From Pseudomonas sp. G2-4 (GTDB lineage Bacteria > Pseudomonadota > Gammaproteobacteria > Pseudomonadales > Pseudomonadaceae), in contig NZ_CP125957.1 in assembly GCF_030064125.1 (NCBI RefSeq), positions 1,054,001-1,118,000 on the forward strand: a stretch of DNA of 64,000 bases. The letters are read 5' to 3'. The position numbers and the translations under genes were made by a program. Below are positions 28,785-37,702 of this stretch, piece after piece. Under the pieces are notes generated by a model that was given only the letters and a program-made list of their open reading frames with translations, searched no databases and was not told where the DNA came from. Position 1 is the first letter of the stretch; every line of letters starts with the position of its first letter.

Positions 28785-29692
28785 TGAACCTGCCCCTGGC
28801 TTCCAGCGCACCCGGCGCCGCCGCGTTGCCCGCTTCCAGTACTGCAGCGATGGCCGCCAGCACTTTGCGCCTGCTGCGTTTTTTACTGCGTAACCCGATG
28901 ACCTTCGCCGGCCTGGTCGTCGTCTCGACCCTGATGCTGGTCGCGGCTTTCGCGCCCTGGATCGCAGGCCACGATCCGCTGTTGCAGAACCTCGCCGGGG
29001 CGTTGCAGGCCCCCAGCGGCGCGCACTGGTTCGGCACGGACGAATACGGCCGTGATGTCTTTGCACGATTGGTGTATGGCTCGCGCATCACCCTGTACAT
29101 CGTCTTGCTGGTGACCGTGATTGTCGGCCCCATCGGCCTGTTGGTCGGGACGGTTTCCGGCTACTTCGGCGGCTGGGTCGACAGCCTGTTCATGCGCATC
29201 ACCGACATCTTCATCTCGTTCCCCAGCCTGGTGTTGGCGCTGGCGTTCATTGCCGCCCTCGGCCCGGGATTGGAACATGCGGTGATCGCCATCGCACTGA
29301 CGGCATGGCCGCCGATTGCCCGCTTGGCCCGCGCCGAAACACTGCCGCTGCGCAACGCTGATTTTGTCGTCGCGGTGCAGCTCCAGGGCGCATCGAGTAC
29401 CCGCGTCATCCTGCGCCACATCATCCCGATGTGCCTGTCGTCGGTGATTATCCGCCTGACCATGAACATGGCGAGCATCATCCTCACCGCCGCCGCCCTG
29501 GGCTTTCTCGGCTTGGGCGCCCAGGCACCACTGCCGGAGTGGGGCGCGATGATCTCCACCGGGCGGCGCTACATGCTCGAAAGCTGGTGGCTGGTGGCGG
29601 CGCCGGGTGCGGCGATCATGCTGGTCAGCCTGGCGTTCAACCTGTTGGGCGACGGCTTGCGCGACGTCCTTGACCCACGCAGCCAATCCTGA
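28784..29692 (+). CDS. ABC transporter permease, DppC/OppC type
   Basis: A 302-residue permease. An N-terminal Ala/Ser-rich extension of about 35 residues precedes the first membrane helix. The DppC motif HWFGTDEYGRDVFARLVYGS is present, as is the coupling loop DFVVAVQLQGASSTRVILRH. The start overlaps the previous stop codon. It pairs with the preceding permease. Confidence 0.87.
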   Translation: MNLPLASSAPGAAALPASSTAAMAASTLRLLRFLLRNPMTFAGLVVVSTLMLVAAFAPWIAGHDPLLQNLAGALQAPSGAHWFGTDEYGRDVFARLVYGSRITLYIVLLVTVIVGPIGLLVGTVSGYFGGWVDSLFMRITDIFISFPSLVLALAFIAALGPGLEHAVIAIALTAWPPIARLARAETLPLRNADFVVAVQLQGASSTRVILRHIIPMCLSSVIIRLTMNMASIILTAAALGFLGLGAQAPLPEWGAMISTGRRYMLESWWLVAAPGAAIMLVSLAFNLLGDGLRDVLDPRSQS

Positions 29693-29702
29693 GGAAAAGC
29701 CC

Positions 29703-30542
29703 ATGACTGAGATAAAGCTTGCCGTGCAGGACTTGTGTGTGGAATTCCGCAACGCCGGCAAAACCTCCCTGACCGTGCGTGAGGTGTCGTTCACCCTGGG
29801 CCGGGAAAAACTCGCCATTGTCGGTGAGTCCGGCTCGGGTAAATCCACCGTTGGCCGCAGCCTTTTGCGTCTGCATCCACCGACGGCACGGGTCACCGCC
29901 AAGACCTTGCGCTTCGCCGATATCGACCTGCTGGCCGCCAGCGAAAAGCAGATCCAGGCGATTCGTGGCGCACGCATGTCGATGATCATGCAAGACCCCA
30001 AGTACTCGCTGAACCCGGTGGTGCGGGTCGGCGAACAAATCGCCGAGGCATACCTGGCCCACCATAAAGTGCCCCATCGCGAGGCCCGCGAGCGCGCCTT
30101 GGACATGCTCGCCAAGGTGCACATCCGCGACCCGCAGCGGGTCTACGATTTGTACCCACACGAAGTTTCGGGCGGCATGGGTCAGCGGATCATGATCGCC
30201 ATGATGGTGATCACCGATCCCCAGGTGATCATCGCCGACGAGCCCACTTCGGCGCTGGACGTGTCGGTGCGCCGGCAGGTGCTCAATGTGCTGGAGGAGC
30301 TGGTCAGCGAACGTGACCTGGGGCTGATTTTCATCAGTCACGACCTGAACCTGGTGCGGCACTTCTGCGACCGCGTGCTGGTGATGTACGCCGGCCGCGT
30401 GGTCGAGTCGATTGCCGCCGCCGACCTGGACCAAGCCAGTCATCCCTACACCCGTGGCCTGTTGGCCGCACTGCCCAGCCTGGACCATCCACGCGCCACG
30501 CTGCCGGTGTTGCAGCGTGACCCACTCTGGTTGAACGCTTGA
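29703..30542 (+). CDS. ABC transporter ATP-binding protein, DppD type
   Basis: A 279-residue ATPase with Walker A GESGSGKST, signature VSGGMGQRIMIAMM, Walker B VIIADEPTSALDVS and switch His in FISHDLNLV. The C-terminal segment (SHPYTRGLLAALPSL) is the usual oligopeptide-ATPase tail, but the Cys-rich iron-sulphur type extension of many DppD proteins is not seen. It begins ten bases after the permease gene, with GAGGAAA upstream. Confidence 0.87.
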   Translation: MTEIKLAVQDLCVEFRNAGKTSLTVREVSFTLGREKLAIVGESGSGKSTVGRSLLRLHPPTARVTAKTLRFADIDLLAASEKQIQAIRGARMSMIMQDPKYSLNPVVRVGEQIAEAYLAHHKVPHREARERALDMLAKVHIRDPQRVYDLYPHEVSGGMGQRIMIAMMVITDPQVIIADEPTSALDVSVRRQVLNVLEELVSERDLGLIFISHDLNLVRHFCDRVLVMYAGRVVESIAAADLDQASHPYTRGLLAALPSLDHPRATLPVLQRDPLWLNA

Positions 30543-30552
30543 GGAGCCTGTC

Positions 30553-31320
30553 ATGAGCATGATTGAAATCGCCGGCCTGAACCTCAGTTTTGGTACCGGT
30601 TCGGCACTGAACGCAGTACTGCACGACGTCGATTTGAGCGTGGCCGAAGGCGAGGCATTTGGTTTGGTGGGGGAGTCCGGCTCGGGCAAGACCACCGTGC
30701 TGCGTTGCCTGGCGGGGCAGTACCAGCATTGGTCCGGACAACTGCAAGTCGCCGGCCAGGCCGTGACACGAAAGCTGCCGCTGAATCACTACCGCACGGT
30801 GCAGATGGTGTTCCAGGATCCATATGCCTCATTGCATCCGCGCTATACCGTCGATGCTGCGCTGCAAGAACCGTTGCGCATCCATGGCATCGACGGGCGC
30901 ACGCAGAAGGTCAGCGAGATCCTGCGCAAGGTCGGCTTGAACGACAGCTTTCGTTTCCGTTATCCGCATCAGTTGTCCGGTGGTCAGCGACAGCGGGTGG
31001 CGATTGCTCGCGCGCTGATTCTGCGTCCCCGAGTTCTGTTGCTGGACGAGCCGACCTCGGCGCTGGATGTCTCGGTGCAGGCGGAAATCCTCAACCTGCT
31101 GGCCGACCTGCGCCGCCAGGAAGGACTGACCTACCTGATGGTCACCCACGATTTGGCGGTGGTTGCCCACTTGTGCGATCGGGTCGCGGTGATGCAGCAG
31201 GGCAGGGTGGTGGAGACGCTCGACAGTCAGCTTCTGGCGAGCGACGGTGCCACGCACGCGTATACCCGTTTGTTGGTGCAGGCCAGCCGCGACATACAAC
31301 GCGTGCCCATCGCTGTTTGA
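30553..31320 (+). CDS. ABC transporter ATP-binding protein, DppF type
   Basis: A 255-residue ATPase with Walker A GESGSGKTT, MVFQDPYASLHPRYTV, signature [15 protein letters not shown], Walker B VLLLDEPTSALDVS and His in VTHDLAVV. It starts ten bases after the DppD-type gene with GAGGAG upstream and completes the five-component transporter. About 130 bases separate it from the porin gene, with no clear terminator. Confidence 0.87.
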   Translation: MSMIEIAGLNLSFGTGSALNAVLHDVDLSVAEGEAFGLVGESGSGKTTVLRCLAGQYQHWSGQLQVAGQAVTRKLPLNHYRTVQMVFQDPYASLHPRYTVDAALQEPLRIHGIDGRTQKVSEILRKVGLNDSFRFRYPHQLSGGQRQRVAIARALILRPRVLLLDEPTSALDVSVQAEILNLLADLRRQEGLTYLMVTHDLAVVAHLCDRVAVMQQGRVVETLDSQLLASDGATHAYTRLLVQASRDIQRVPIAV

Positions 31321-31452
31321 GGTTCTATTAATTAGCTGTACTTGTTTTAACCCGTAAAAAACGTTGAAGCCCAGGTATCAATGCCGCGCACGCGCTCGCC
31401 TGTGATTTAGCGTCTGCCCTAACTAACCTTTCAACCAACAAGAATAAAAAAC

Positions 31453-32175
31453 ATGAAAAAGACACTTGTATTAGTTTCCCTCGTTTCATTGTTCACTTCG
31501 GTTGTTGCACTGGCCGATACCGGCTACATCAATGTGCGTCACCAATATGCGGAGAAAACCCGCATGCACGCCGACCGTGCCAAGTTCGGTATACGACTGG
31601 ACAACGGCGTGGGCCTGGAAGGTGAACTCAAATACAAGACGGCGGGTGACCGGCAAGACGTCGCCTTCGACAATACCGTGGGCAGCGGCCATGAATTTAC
31701 CGTCAACTACCAGCACAAGCTCAATGACCGTTGGACGCTGACGCCTTCGCTTGCCCTGGACAGCGACGAGGAGTCCACCACCTACAAACTGGGCCTGCGC
31801 CTGGGTTACCGCGTGAACAAGGAGCTGAGCATTGCCGGTCGCTATCGTCTTGATTCAGCCAAGCTGGACCGCGACCAGATCGACCGTGACGTGCCGCATA
31901 ATGGCCAGGACGATCAGCAGGTCAACCGTTACGATGTTTATATCAACTATGGCCCTCAAGGACCGTGGGCCTACGAATATCAGTTGACTTACTTCGATGC
32001 CGACTACATTCGTTATAACGGCGGTACCGATGACTATGAGCAGAACGCCGTGGTCAAGTATCAGTGGGATAAACGCTGGGCACCGTTCTTTGAAGTGGGT
32101 GATATCAAAGTCAACTCGGTCGACAGTGATCGCCAGTTGCGGCTGCGGGTCGGTGTTAAATACAGCTTCTTCTAA
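31453..32175 (+). CDS. KdgM-family outer-membrane porin for acidic oligosaccharides
   Basis: A 240-residue outer-membrane beta-barrel. The signal peptide ends VVALA-DTGY. The alternating pattern of the strands and the C-terminal Phe (LRVGVKYSFF) are typical of porins, and YINVRHQYAEKTRMHADR with many Arg and Lys residues fits the KdgM family, which passes oligogalacturonates and other anionic sugars. Its place after an acid-sugar type enzyme and an importer suggests it is the outer-membrane door of the pathway. It may be in the same transcript or have its own promoter. Confidence 0.85.
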   Translation: MKKTLVLVSLVSLFTSVVALADTGYINVRHQYAEKTRMHADRAKFGIRLDNGVGLEGELKYKTAGDRQDVAFDNTVGSGHEFTVNYQHKLNDRWTLTPSLALDSDEESTTYKLGLRLGYRVNKELSIAGRYRLDSAKLDRDQIDRDVPHNGQDDQQVNRYDVYINYGPQGPWAYEYQLTYFDADYIRYNGGTDDYEQNAVVKYQWDKRWAPFFEVGDIKVNSVDSDRQLRLRVGVKYSFF

Positions 32176-32199
32176 GTTATTGAAGCACCGAGATCAACT

Positions 32200-32292
32200 T
32201 GTGGGAGCGAGCTTGCTCGCGATGGCGGTGTATCAGCCACATTAATGTTGACTGATCCGCCGCTATCGCGAGCAAGCTCGCTCCCACAGGGG
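32200..32292. repeat. Paired REP elements, GGGAGCGAGCTTGCTCGC family
   Basis: TGTGGGAGCGAGCTTGCTCG and its inverse enclose about 40 bases between the porin gene and the convergent GntR gene. Confidence 0.85.
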
Positions 32293-32300
32293 GGCGGGGG

Positions 32301-33044
32301 TTATTCGTTGTAGAACGCCTGGCGTTGCTGGGTTTCACACAGGCGCATGCGGCTATTGCTCAAATGCAAGTACATGGCCGCCCGCGCCGCATCGACATTG
32401 CCGCTGGCGATGGCGTCGAAGATCTGCTGATGTTCGGCGTTGATCCCTTGCAAGTAAGCACTGCGATCACTTTGCCCGGAATAAGCGGAGTTCATGCGGG
32501 TACGCGGGATCAGCTTGGTACCCAGGTGCTTCATGATGTCGATCAGGTAGTAATTGCCGGCGGCCTTGGCGATTTTCAGATGAAACTGGAAATCGGCATT
32601 GATGGTCGTACCGGATTTTTCCGGCCCTTGCAGCAACGCCTCCAAAGCCTGGGCCAGTTCGGCCAGGGCTTCGGGTGTTGCGCGCTCGGCGGCCATGCCA
32701 GCGGCCTGGACTTCCAGGCTCAGGCGAAACTCCAGCAGATTGAGCACATCCGACAACGTCGCAATGGTCGCCGGCCCTAGGGTAAAGCCCTCCGGTGCCG
32801 GCATGTCCAGGACAAAGGTGCCGACGCCATGCCGCGTTTCCACCAGCCCCGCCGCCTGCAAGCGCGACAGCGCCTCACGCACCACCGAACGACTGACGCC
32901 TTCGGCCTCCATGATGTGCACTTCGGTGGGGAGCTTTTCGCCGCGCTTGAGAATGCCTTCACGCATGCGCTGGGCAAAGCGGTCGACCAGGGTTTCGGCG
33001 AGGCGGCGCGGCTTGTTCAGTGGAGATAACGCTTGATCCGTCAT
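32301..33044 (-). CDS. GntR-family regulator with FCD domain
   Basis: A 247-residue regulator. The winged helix (about 15-80) contains LPTEVHIMEAEGVSRSVVRE and GLVETRHGVGTFVLD. The all-helical FCD domain follows, with Asp and His residues that normally hold a metal (FQFHLKIA, HQQIFDAI, YLHLSNSR). FCD regulators usually repress sugar-acid genes and are released by a pathway intermediate. It is divergent from a second regulator of the same type, with likely -10 boxes for both in between. A candidate for binding the palindrome at 24816. Confidence 0.9.
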   Translation of the reverse strand: MTDQALSPLNKPRRLAETLVDRFAQRMREGILKRGEKLPTEVHIMEAEGVSRSVVREALSRLQAAGLVETRHGVGTFVLDMPAPEGFTLGPATIATLSDVLNLLEFRLSLEVQAAGMAAERATPEALAELAQALEALLQGPEKSGTTINADFQFHLKIAKAAGNYYLIDIMKHLGTKLIPRTRMNSAYSGQSDRSAYLQGINAEHQQIFDAIASGNVDAARAAMYLHLSNSRMRLCETQQRQAFYNE

Positions 33045-33069
33045 CGGCTTGCTCTTGAGTGATCAGCGG

Positions 33070-33110
33070 GCATTATAGTGCGTTTTGCCGCGAGGTCGCG
33101 GCTATAATGC
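33070..33110. promoter_or_regulatory. Divergent promoter region between two GntR genes
   Basis: GCATTATAG and CTATAATGC are exact inverse copies 23 bases apart. Each contains a consensus -10 box (TATAAT on the minus strand at 33072-33077, on the plus strand at 33103-33108), leading to 5' leaders of about 20 and 26 bases. The symmetry could also serve as an operator. Confidence 0.6.
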
Positions 33111-33140
33111 GCGATCGTCTGGCTTTAATGGATAGGTGCA

Positions 33141-33854
33141 ATGGACCGTGTCACACCCGATCGACGCCTGAGCATGACCCAGCAACTGGTGGTCGACCTG
33201 ACGCAGCAGATACTGGCCGGCGAACTGCCCGCGGGCAGTAAATTGCCCACCGAACAGGTCATCATCAAGGACCGTGGCGTCAGTCGGACGGTGGTTCGCG
33301 AAGCCATGTCGCGGCTCCAGGCCGAAGGCTTGGTGGAAACGCGCCACGGCATCGGCACCTTTGTGGTCGACACTGCACGCCCGGGGGATTTCCAGGGCAG
33401 CAAGCATGTAAAGGGCGGCGCCTACGACGCCCTGGCGGTGATCGAACTGCGCCTGAGCCTGGAAGTGGAAGCGGCTGGCATCGCCGCACAACGGGCCACG
33501 CCGGAACAGTTGCAGGCGATGCGTGAGGCGCTGGATGCAGCGAACGCTTTCGAGGCCACGGATGACGAAAGCGCCCGGGTGGATTTCGAATTTCATTTGC
33601 AGATCGCCCAGTGCACCGGCAACAGTTTTTTTATCGATGCCATTGCCCATGTGGGCAACACGCTGATCGCGGTGGTGCAACAGGCCGGGCCTGTGGTGAC
33701 GGACGAGAATCGGGCGTTGCTGGTTCGAGAGCGTGAGCAGATCTATGCCGCGCTGGCGCGGCGGGATGCGGAAGCGGCGCGGGCATCGATGCGCCTGCAT
33801 TTGATCAATATGCTGCAGCGGGTTCGGGGTGTGGTTGAGTTGACGGCGCAATAA
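33141..33854 (+). CDS. GntR-family regulator with FCD domain
   Basis: A 237-residue regulator of the same subfamily as its divergent neighbour. The winged helix has LPTEQVIIKDRGVSRTVVRE and GLVETRHGIGTFVVD, nearly the same recognition region as the other protein. The FCD domain carries the metal-type residues in VDFEFHLQIA and SMRLHLINML. It may respond to a different intermediate but bind a related operator. Confidence 0.9.
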   Translation: MDRVTPDRRLSMTQQLVVDLTQQILAGELPAGSKLPTEQVIIKDRGVSRTVVREAMSRLQAEGLVETRHGIGTFVVDTARPGDFQGSKHVKGGAYDALAVIELRLSLEVEAAGIAAQRATPEQLQAMREALDAANAFEATDDESARVDFEFHLQIAQCTGNSFFIDAIAHVGNTLIAVVQQAGPVVTDENRALLVREREQIYAALARRDAEAARASMRLHLINMLQRVRGVVELTAQ

Positions 33855-33917
33855 CCTCCGCCGCCCCCACAGCTTTTGATCTCGGGTGCTCGCAAATGCT
33901 GGGTCCACCACCGCCCC

Positions 33918-33951
33918 CCCTGTGGGAGCGAGCTTGCTCGCGATGACGGCG
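33918..33951. repeat. Single REP element, GGGAGCGAGCTTGCTCGC family
   Basis: CCTGTGGGAGCGAGCTTGCT appears once, without an inverted partner, in the 134-base gap between the GntR gene and the lipoprotein gene. Confidence 0.8.
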
Positions 33952-33988
33952 GCACAGCCATGGAAATATCCCGGGTAAAGTGTTCCTG

Positions 33989-35038
33989 CTAGTTGCGCTT
34001 CCAGCACTCCGCAAACCGTGCACATACCCCATAACGCTCATCCATCTGCGCCATTCTTTCCAAATGATGATCCACGGCTTCGACGGTCACGCCATTGCCG
34101 ATGCGGAAATACTCAACCATCATCGCGACGTCCAGATCGATCTCGGCTTTCTCCGGCTTGGCATTGGCGGTTTTGGGCAACGCCCACTGTTCCAATTGCT
34201 CATCCTTCAACTGCCGCAGGCGCACCTGGTATTCCTCCTTGAAGCGTTCCATCGAGCGCGCTTTTTTCTGCGCCATGTCATCGCCAAACGTCTTCAGGTT
34301 TTCCCGGTACAGCGTCCAGTAGTCAGCCGGCAGCTCGAAGCCGAGCTTGGCCTTGCGTTCGCTGATCAAGGTGTCCAGTTTGTCTGGCGAATAACTTTCG
34401 ATTTTTTCCTTGGCTGGATCGGTCTTTACGGTGACGACCAGGCTTTTGTCGATGACCCGGTTCATCAGTTCCAGGCGATGGGGCGTGTCCGGGTAGGTCT
34501 TGGGAAACAGCGGATTGCGTCCGGCGCAGGCGGGGAAGTCTTTCTTCAAGAGCAGGATCGGCGTACGCACGTCCTTGCCGTCGACCCGTTGCAAGCGTTG
34601 CAACTGAGTCTGGCAAAAGTTCTTCTCGGACTTGAAGGTCACCTCGTATTCCCCATTGGCTTCGGGGGTAAAGTTGAAGCCTTTGCCGCACACGGCATAA
34701 CCGGTGTTCATGTTGGTGCGCAGGTGAATCTGCTCGCCGGGCTTGAGCTTGACCTCCAGATAGCCCTTGGCGTCCTTCGGCGCGGGAACACTCATGCCCA
34801 CCCGCCGCGCGGTATCACTCAACAGCAGGTTGTTGAGAATACCCGTGGTTTGCCCGTCGCAATGGGCTGCATCGAAATAATCCAGCGTGGCGTTGCTGGT
34901 ATTGGCGACGAACCGCAACTTGGCAGCGTCTGGCTCGGTGGCGTCGGGGTAAGAGCCGTTGACGCTGCAGCCGCCGAGTAATACAAACAACGCCGACAAC
35001 GCTAACAACGAGGAAGAGCAGCGGGGCAGGGTGAGCAT
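33989..35038 (-). CDS. Predicted lipoprotein of unknown function
   Basis: A 349-residue protein with signal peptide and lipobox LLGG-CSVN (Cys about residue 24). The mature part has several Cys residues, a beta-rich middle and a helical, charged C-terminal third (YRENLKTFGDDMAQKKARSM). It is probably anchored in a membrane facing the periplasm. The ATG at 35038 has AAGGA upstream; the longer frame from 35071 is less likely. No family was recognised. A fragment of its 3' end occurs at 24556-24621. Confidence 0.75.
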   Translation of the reverse strand: MLTLPRCSSSLLALSALFVLLGGCSVNGSYPDATEPDAAKLRFVANTSNATLDYFDAAHCDGQTTGILNNLLLSDTARRVGMSVPAPKDAKGYLEVKLKPGEQIHLRTNMNTGYAVCGKGFNFTPEANGEYEVTFKSEKNFCQTQLQRLQRVDGKDVRTPILLLKKDFPACAGRNPLFPKTYPDTPHRLELMNRVIDKSLVVTVKTDPAKEKIESYSPDKLDTLISERKAKLGFELPADYWTLYRENLKTFGDDMAQKKARSMERFKEEYQVRLRQLKDEQLEQWALPKTANAKPEKAEIDLDVAMMVEYFRIGNGVTVEAVDHHLERMAQMDERYGVCARFAECWKRN

Positions 35039-35154
35039 GGGCCATCCTTGAAGGATCGATAAAGTTGGCAAATGCTACTGAAGTGCCACTATTGCGTCCA
35101 TCACCTGCTGCTGAGCCGCAGGCCACCCATTATCTTCTCTACAAGGACTTACTG

Positions 35155-35526
35155 ATGATCGACTTCAACAACAAAGGCTTCTTCAAGCTCAAGCAAAACG
35201 ACGAGTACGCCGAACGCGTCAAGGCCCTGCTGCTGGACGGCGAACAGGTCATCGACGCTTATAAATCCATGCGTGATGGGGTGGTCTTCACCAACAAACG
35301 CATCATCGCGGTCAACGTGCAAGGCATCACCGGCAGCAAGAAAGACTTCACTTCCTTGCCCTACAAAAACATCGTCGCCTACTCGGTCGAAACCTCCGGC
35401 ACCTTTGATCTGGACTCTGAGCTGGAGATCTACTTTTCATCCCTGGGCAAAGTGAAGTTCGAATTCACCGGCAAGACCGGCATTGTGGAAATCTCCAAGG
35501 TGATCTCCAAACACCTCCTGACCTGA
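35155..35526 (+). CDS. PH-domain-like protein
   Basis: A 123-residue cytoplasmic protein that is nearly all one bacterial PH-like domain (DGEQVIDAYKSMRDGVVFTN, RIIAVNVQGITGSKKDF, LPYKNIVAYSVETSGTFDLD). Proteins of this kind are common in bacteria, and their function is poorly known. The ATG at 35155 has AAGGA eight bases upstream; the frame from 35065 would add 30 unlikely residues. It stands alone and is divergent from the lipoprotein gene. Confidence 0.85.
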   Translation: MIDFNNKGFFKLKQNDEYAERVKALLLDGEQVIDAYKSMRDGVVFTNKRIIAVNVQGITGSKKDFTSLPYKNIVAYSVETSGTFDLDSELEIYFSSLGKVKFEFTGKTGIVEISKVISKHLLT

Positions 35527-35566
35527 TCAGCAAGCTCAGTGTCCATCGCCAATCCTCTGTGGGCGC

Positions 35567-35983
35567 TCAGGGCTCCAACGCCGGCCCCTTCAGCTCAATC
35601 TGGTTGCCGTCCGGATCGAGGCAATAAATCGACCAGCCCTTTCCCTCCGCGCCATAGCGCATCTGCGCTTTCTCAACGCTCAGTCCGGCTGAAGTCAAAT
35701 GAGCGAGAAGGGCTGGTTCATCGAACGGCTCGATACGCAGGCAGAGGTGATCGACGTTGTGCCCTTGCTCACCGGCCGCCGGCCCGCCCTGGCGACCGAG
35801 GGGGCCATCAACAGCAACCAGATCGATCATCGACACACCGGTGCTCAGATGAAGCATGCCTAGATCGTCCCGGCGCTTCTTGAGCTCGCAACCAAGCACC
35901 GACGTGTAGAAAGCGAGGCTACGCTCGAGGTCTTTTACCCGCAGGACGATGTGGTCGATACGTTGGATCGTGAAGTTCCGCAT
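35567..35983 (-). CDS. VOC-superfamily (glyoxalase/dioxygenase-like) protein
   Basis: A 138-residue protein of the vicinal-oxygen-chelate fold. Two beta-alpha-beta modules are visible: IQRIDHIVLRVKDLERSLAF and HNVDHLCLRIEPFDEPALLA, with the C-terminal YCLDPDGNQIELKG holding a likely metal-binding Glu. Members include glyoxalases, dioxygenases and drug-resistance proteins. The specific reaction is not known. GGAGG precedes the start. Confidence 0.85.
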   Translation of the reverse strand: MRNFTIQRIDHIVLRVKDLERSLAFYTSVLGCELKKRRDDLGMLHLSTGVSMIDLVAVDGPLGRQGGPAAGEQGHNVDHLCLRIEPFDEPALLAHLTSAGLSVEKAQMRYGAEGKGWSIYCLDPDGNQIELKGPALEP

Positions 35984-36074
35984 ACAGGCCTCCTGTATTT
36001 AGTGGTGGCAGGGCCAAAGGGTTTCTTCACCATAGTGGACAACGCGGGTTGACGGTGGGTCCAGACGGCTGCGC

Positions 36075-36806
36075 TTAGGCTAAAGGCGCGACGGTCACGT
36101 CCGCCTGGCCGCTTTCGATCAAGGCCGCACGCACGAAACCGTCTGCTTTCTTTCGTTCAATGAAATCCCTCACGTAGGCGGCGCCGGCTTTACGGTCCCT
36201 TGGAACCGCCATGGCTTGCCTGATGGAGGTGAAGGCGCTGGCGAGCACGCGATATGCCGGGTTGTTGGCCGCCACTTTCTCCAGCGGCTGCCTCACACCG
36301 GCTGCTGCATCCAGGGATTTTTCGATGTACAGGTCTACCGCCGCCGCAGAGGTCGCAGCCCGTTCGAGTTGCGCATGTTCCAACGTGCGAGAAAGAAAAA
36401 GGTCGTACGCTGCGCCTTTGCCAACGGCGAGTTTGAGTCCCGGCTGGTCGAGATCCTGGACGTGCTGATAGCCCGAATCAGCTGCCACCAGATAAGTCCC
36501 TTCGATAATGACGTAAGGTTCGCTGAACGCAATCTGTTCTTCGCGCACCGGCTCAATGGCCAGGAATGCGACGTCCCACACGTCCTCATCCAGCGCCGCA
36601 AATACTTTGCCGGCGGCATCAAAAGTGAGCATCTCCAATTGTGCACCCAGCTCCTGGGCCAATGCCTTGGCCAAGGCTACGGACACGCCTTGTGGGGAGC
36701 CGTCCGGAACCTGTTGAGCCAACACGGGGTTACCGAAGTTGATTGCGGCACGCAGCACTCCTTTTGGGGCCAGATCTTCAAGCACTGCACGGTCGAGAGA
36801 CGTCAT
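36075..36806 (-). CDS. Substrate-binding-protein-like protein (family 3) lacking a signal peptide
   Basis: A 243-residue protein with the family 3 solute-binding fold (GVLRAAINFGNPVLAQQV, SPQGVSVALAKALAQELGAQ, VWDVAFLAIEPVREEQIAFS). It begins MTSLDRAVLEDLAPKG, with no hydrophobic leader, and no upstream in-frame start could supply one. It therefore looks cytoplasmic, unlike ordinary transporter-binding proteins. No permease or ATPase genes are near. It may be an enzyme or sensor derived from a binding protein. Confidence 0.75.
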   Translation of the reverse strand: MTSLDRAVLEDLAPKGVLRAAINFGNPVLAQQVPDGSPQGVSVALAKALAQELGAQLEMLTFDAAGKVFAALDEDVWDVAFLAIEPVREEQIAFSEPYVIIEGTYLVAADSGYQHVQDLDQPGLKLAVGKGAAYDLFLSRTLEHAQLERAATSAAAVDLYIEKSLDAAAGVRQPLEKVAANNPAYRVLASAFTSIRQAMAVPRDRKAGAAYVRDFIERKKADGFVRAALIESGQADVTVAPLA

Positions 36807-36900
36807 CCTTATTGCTCCGGGTAGGGGGGTGATTGGTTTTCATCAGCTGGGCAAAGTGTGGAAATGACCAAGCTGTTACGTTCGATAATCATGAATTTCA

Positions 36901-36927
36901 CACGCTATCAACCTTGCTGATAGCGTG
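36901..36927. promoter_or_regulatory. Perfect inverted repeat downstream of the AbiE-like pair
   Basis: CACGCTATCA and TGATAGCGTG are perfect ten-base arms around the seven-base centre ACCTTGC. The same design occurs at 38869-38895 upstream of the pair, followed by similar AT-rich sequence (GTGCATAAAACCTGATT here, GTGCAAAATTCTTGATATT there). Confidence 0.7.
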
Positions 36928-36940
36928 CATAAAACCTGAT

Positions 36941-37702
36941 TCAATCTAGGCCAAAAGCCTCTTGAATGGTCTTGACCAAACGCTCACCATCGACCTTTTT
37001 GTAAACACTCGGGTTAGAGGCCAGCTCAGCCGGCACCTGGCTGAGAAATGACTTCAAGTCGTCAGCCATTCGATCAGGAAGCTGGGCCATTCCCTCAGTG
37101 AGACCGACCGCTAGGAAGATCACATCCCTGAAGTGTTTATTGATGTCCCGACGATCCACGCGTACGCCGCTCTCAAGCAGCGCCTTCTTGTTAAGCCAGG
37201 CATGGGCCTTGAGGGGAACGAGCCGATCAGCACCGATGTGGCTGATATCCTGAGTGTGATCCACGCCGGCCAGGAGAAAGGCGTAGTACTCATCATCAAG
37301 AATGATCGCAGACAGGCTGGCGGCTTGCTCCTCCACAGGGACCTTGGTCATTCTGGCCGCTTCTTCGTGCTCCAGGCCATCCGGTACACGGGAAAACAGC
37401 TCGACCTGAACGGGAAAGGATTTGTCTTCAGGATTCTGGAAACGATAAAAAACCGGGGAGTCTCCATCGCTGTCCCCATTCTGGCGAATGGCATAGCCGC
37501 CGTCCTTGATGAACTTCCAGAACTGCCCGACGAACGCACGATCCAGTGCCTCGACGACCAGGACGATATCCAGATCCTTGGTCAGTCGGAACTCCTCACC
37601 CAGTTCCTCCATTGCAATCGCCGCGGCCACCCCACCGATCAGAACGTAGCTGTCCTGGAAGTCCCTGAAATATTCTCGAAACCGGTCTACACCCACTACC
37701 AT
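36941..37702 (-). CDS. Nucleotidyltransferase-fold protein, AbiEii-like toxin candidate
   Basis: A 253-residue protein with minimal-nucleotidyltransferase motifs: YVLIGGVAAAIAMEE followed by LTKDLDIVLVVEAL, the GG and DxD pair that binds metal and nucleotide. AbiEii toxins of type IV systems carry such a domain and are thought to add nucleotides to RNA targets, causing growth arrest or phage abortion. It overlaps the preceding gene by seven bases, indicating co-expression. Function is inferred from motifs and gene order; a housekeeping nucleotidyltransferase is less likely here. Confidence 0.7.
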   Translation of the reverse strand: MVVGVDRFREYFRDFQDSYVLIGGVAAAIAMEELGEEFRLTKDLDIVLVVEALDRAFVGQFWKFIKDGGYAIRQNGDSDGDSPVFYRFQNPEDKSFPVQVELFSRVPDGLEHEEAARMTKVPVEEQAASLSAIILDDEYYAFLLAGVDHTQDISHIGADRLVPLKAHAWLNKKALLESGVRVDRRDINKHFRDVIFLAVGLTEGMAQLPDRMADDLKSFLSQVPAELASNPSVYKKVDGERLVKTIQEAFGLD

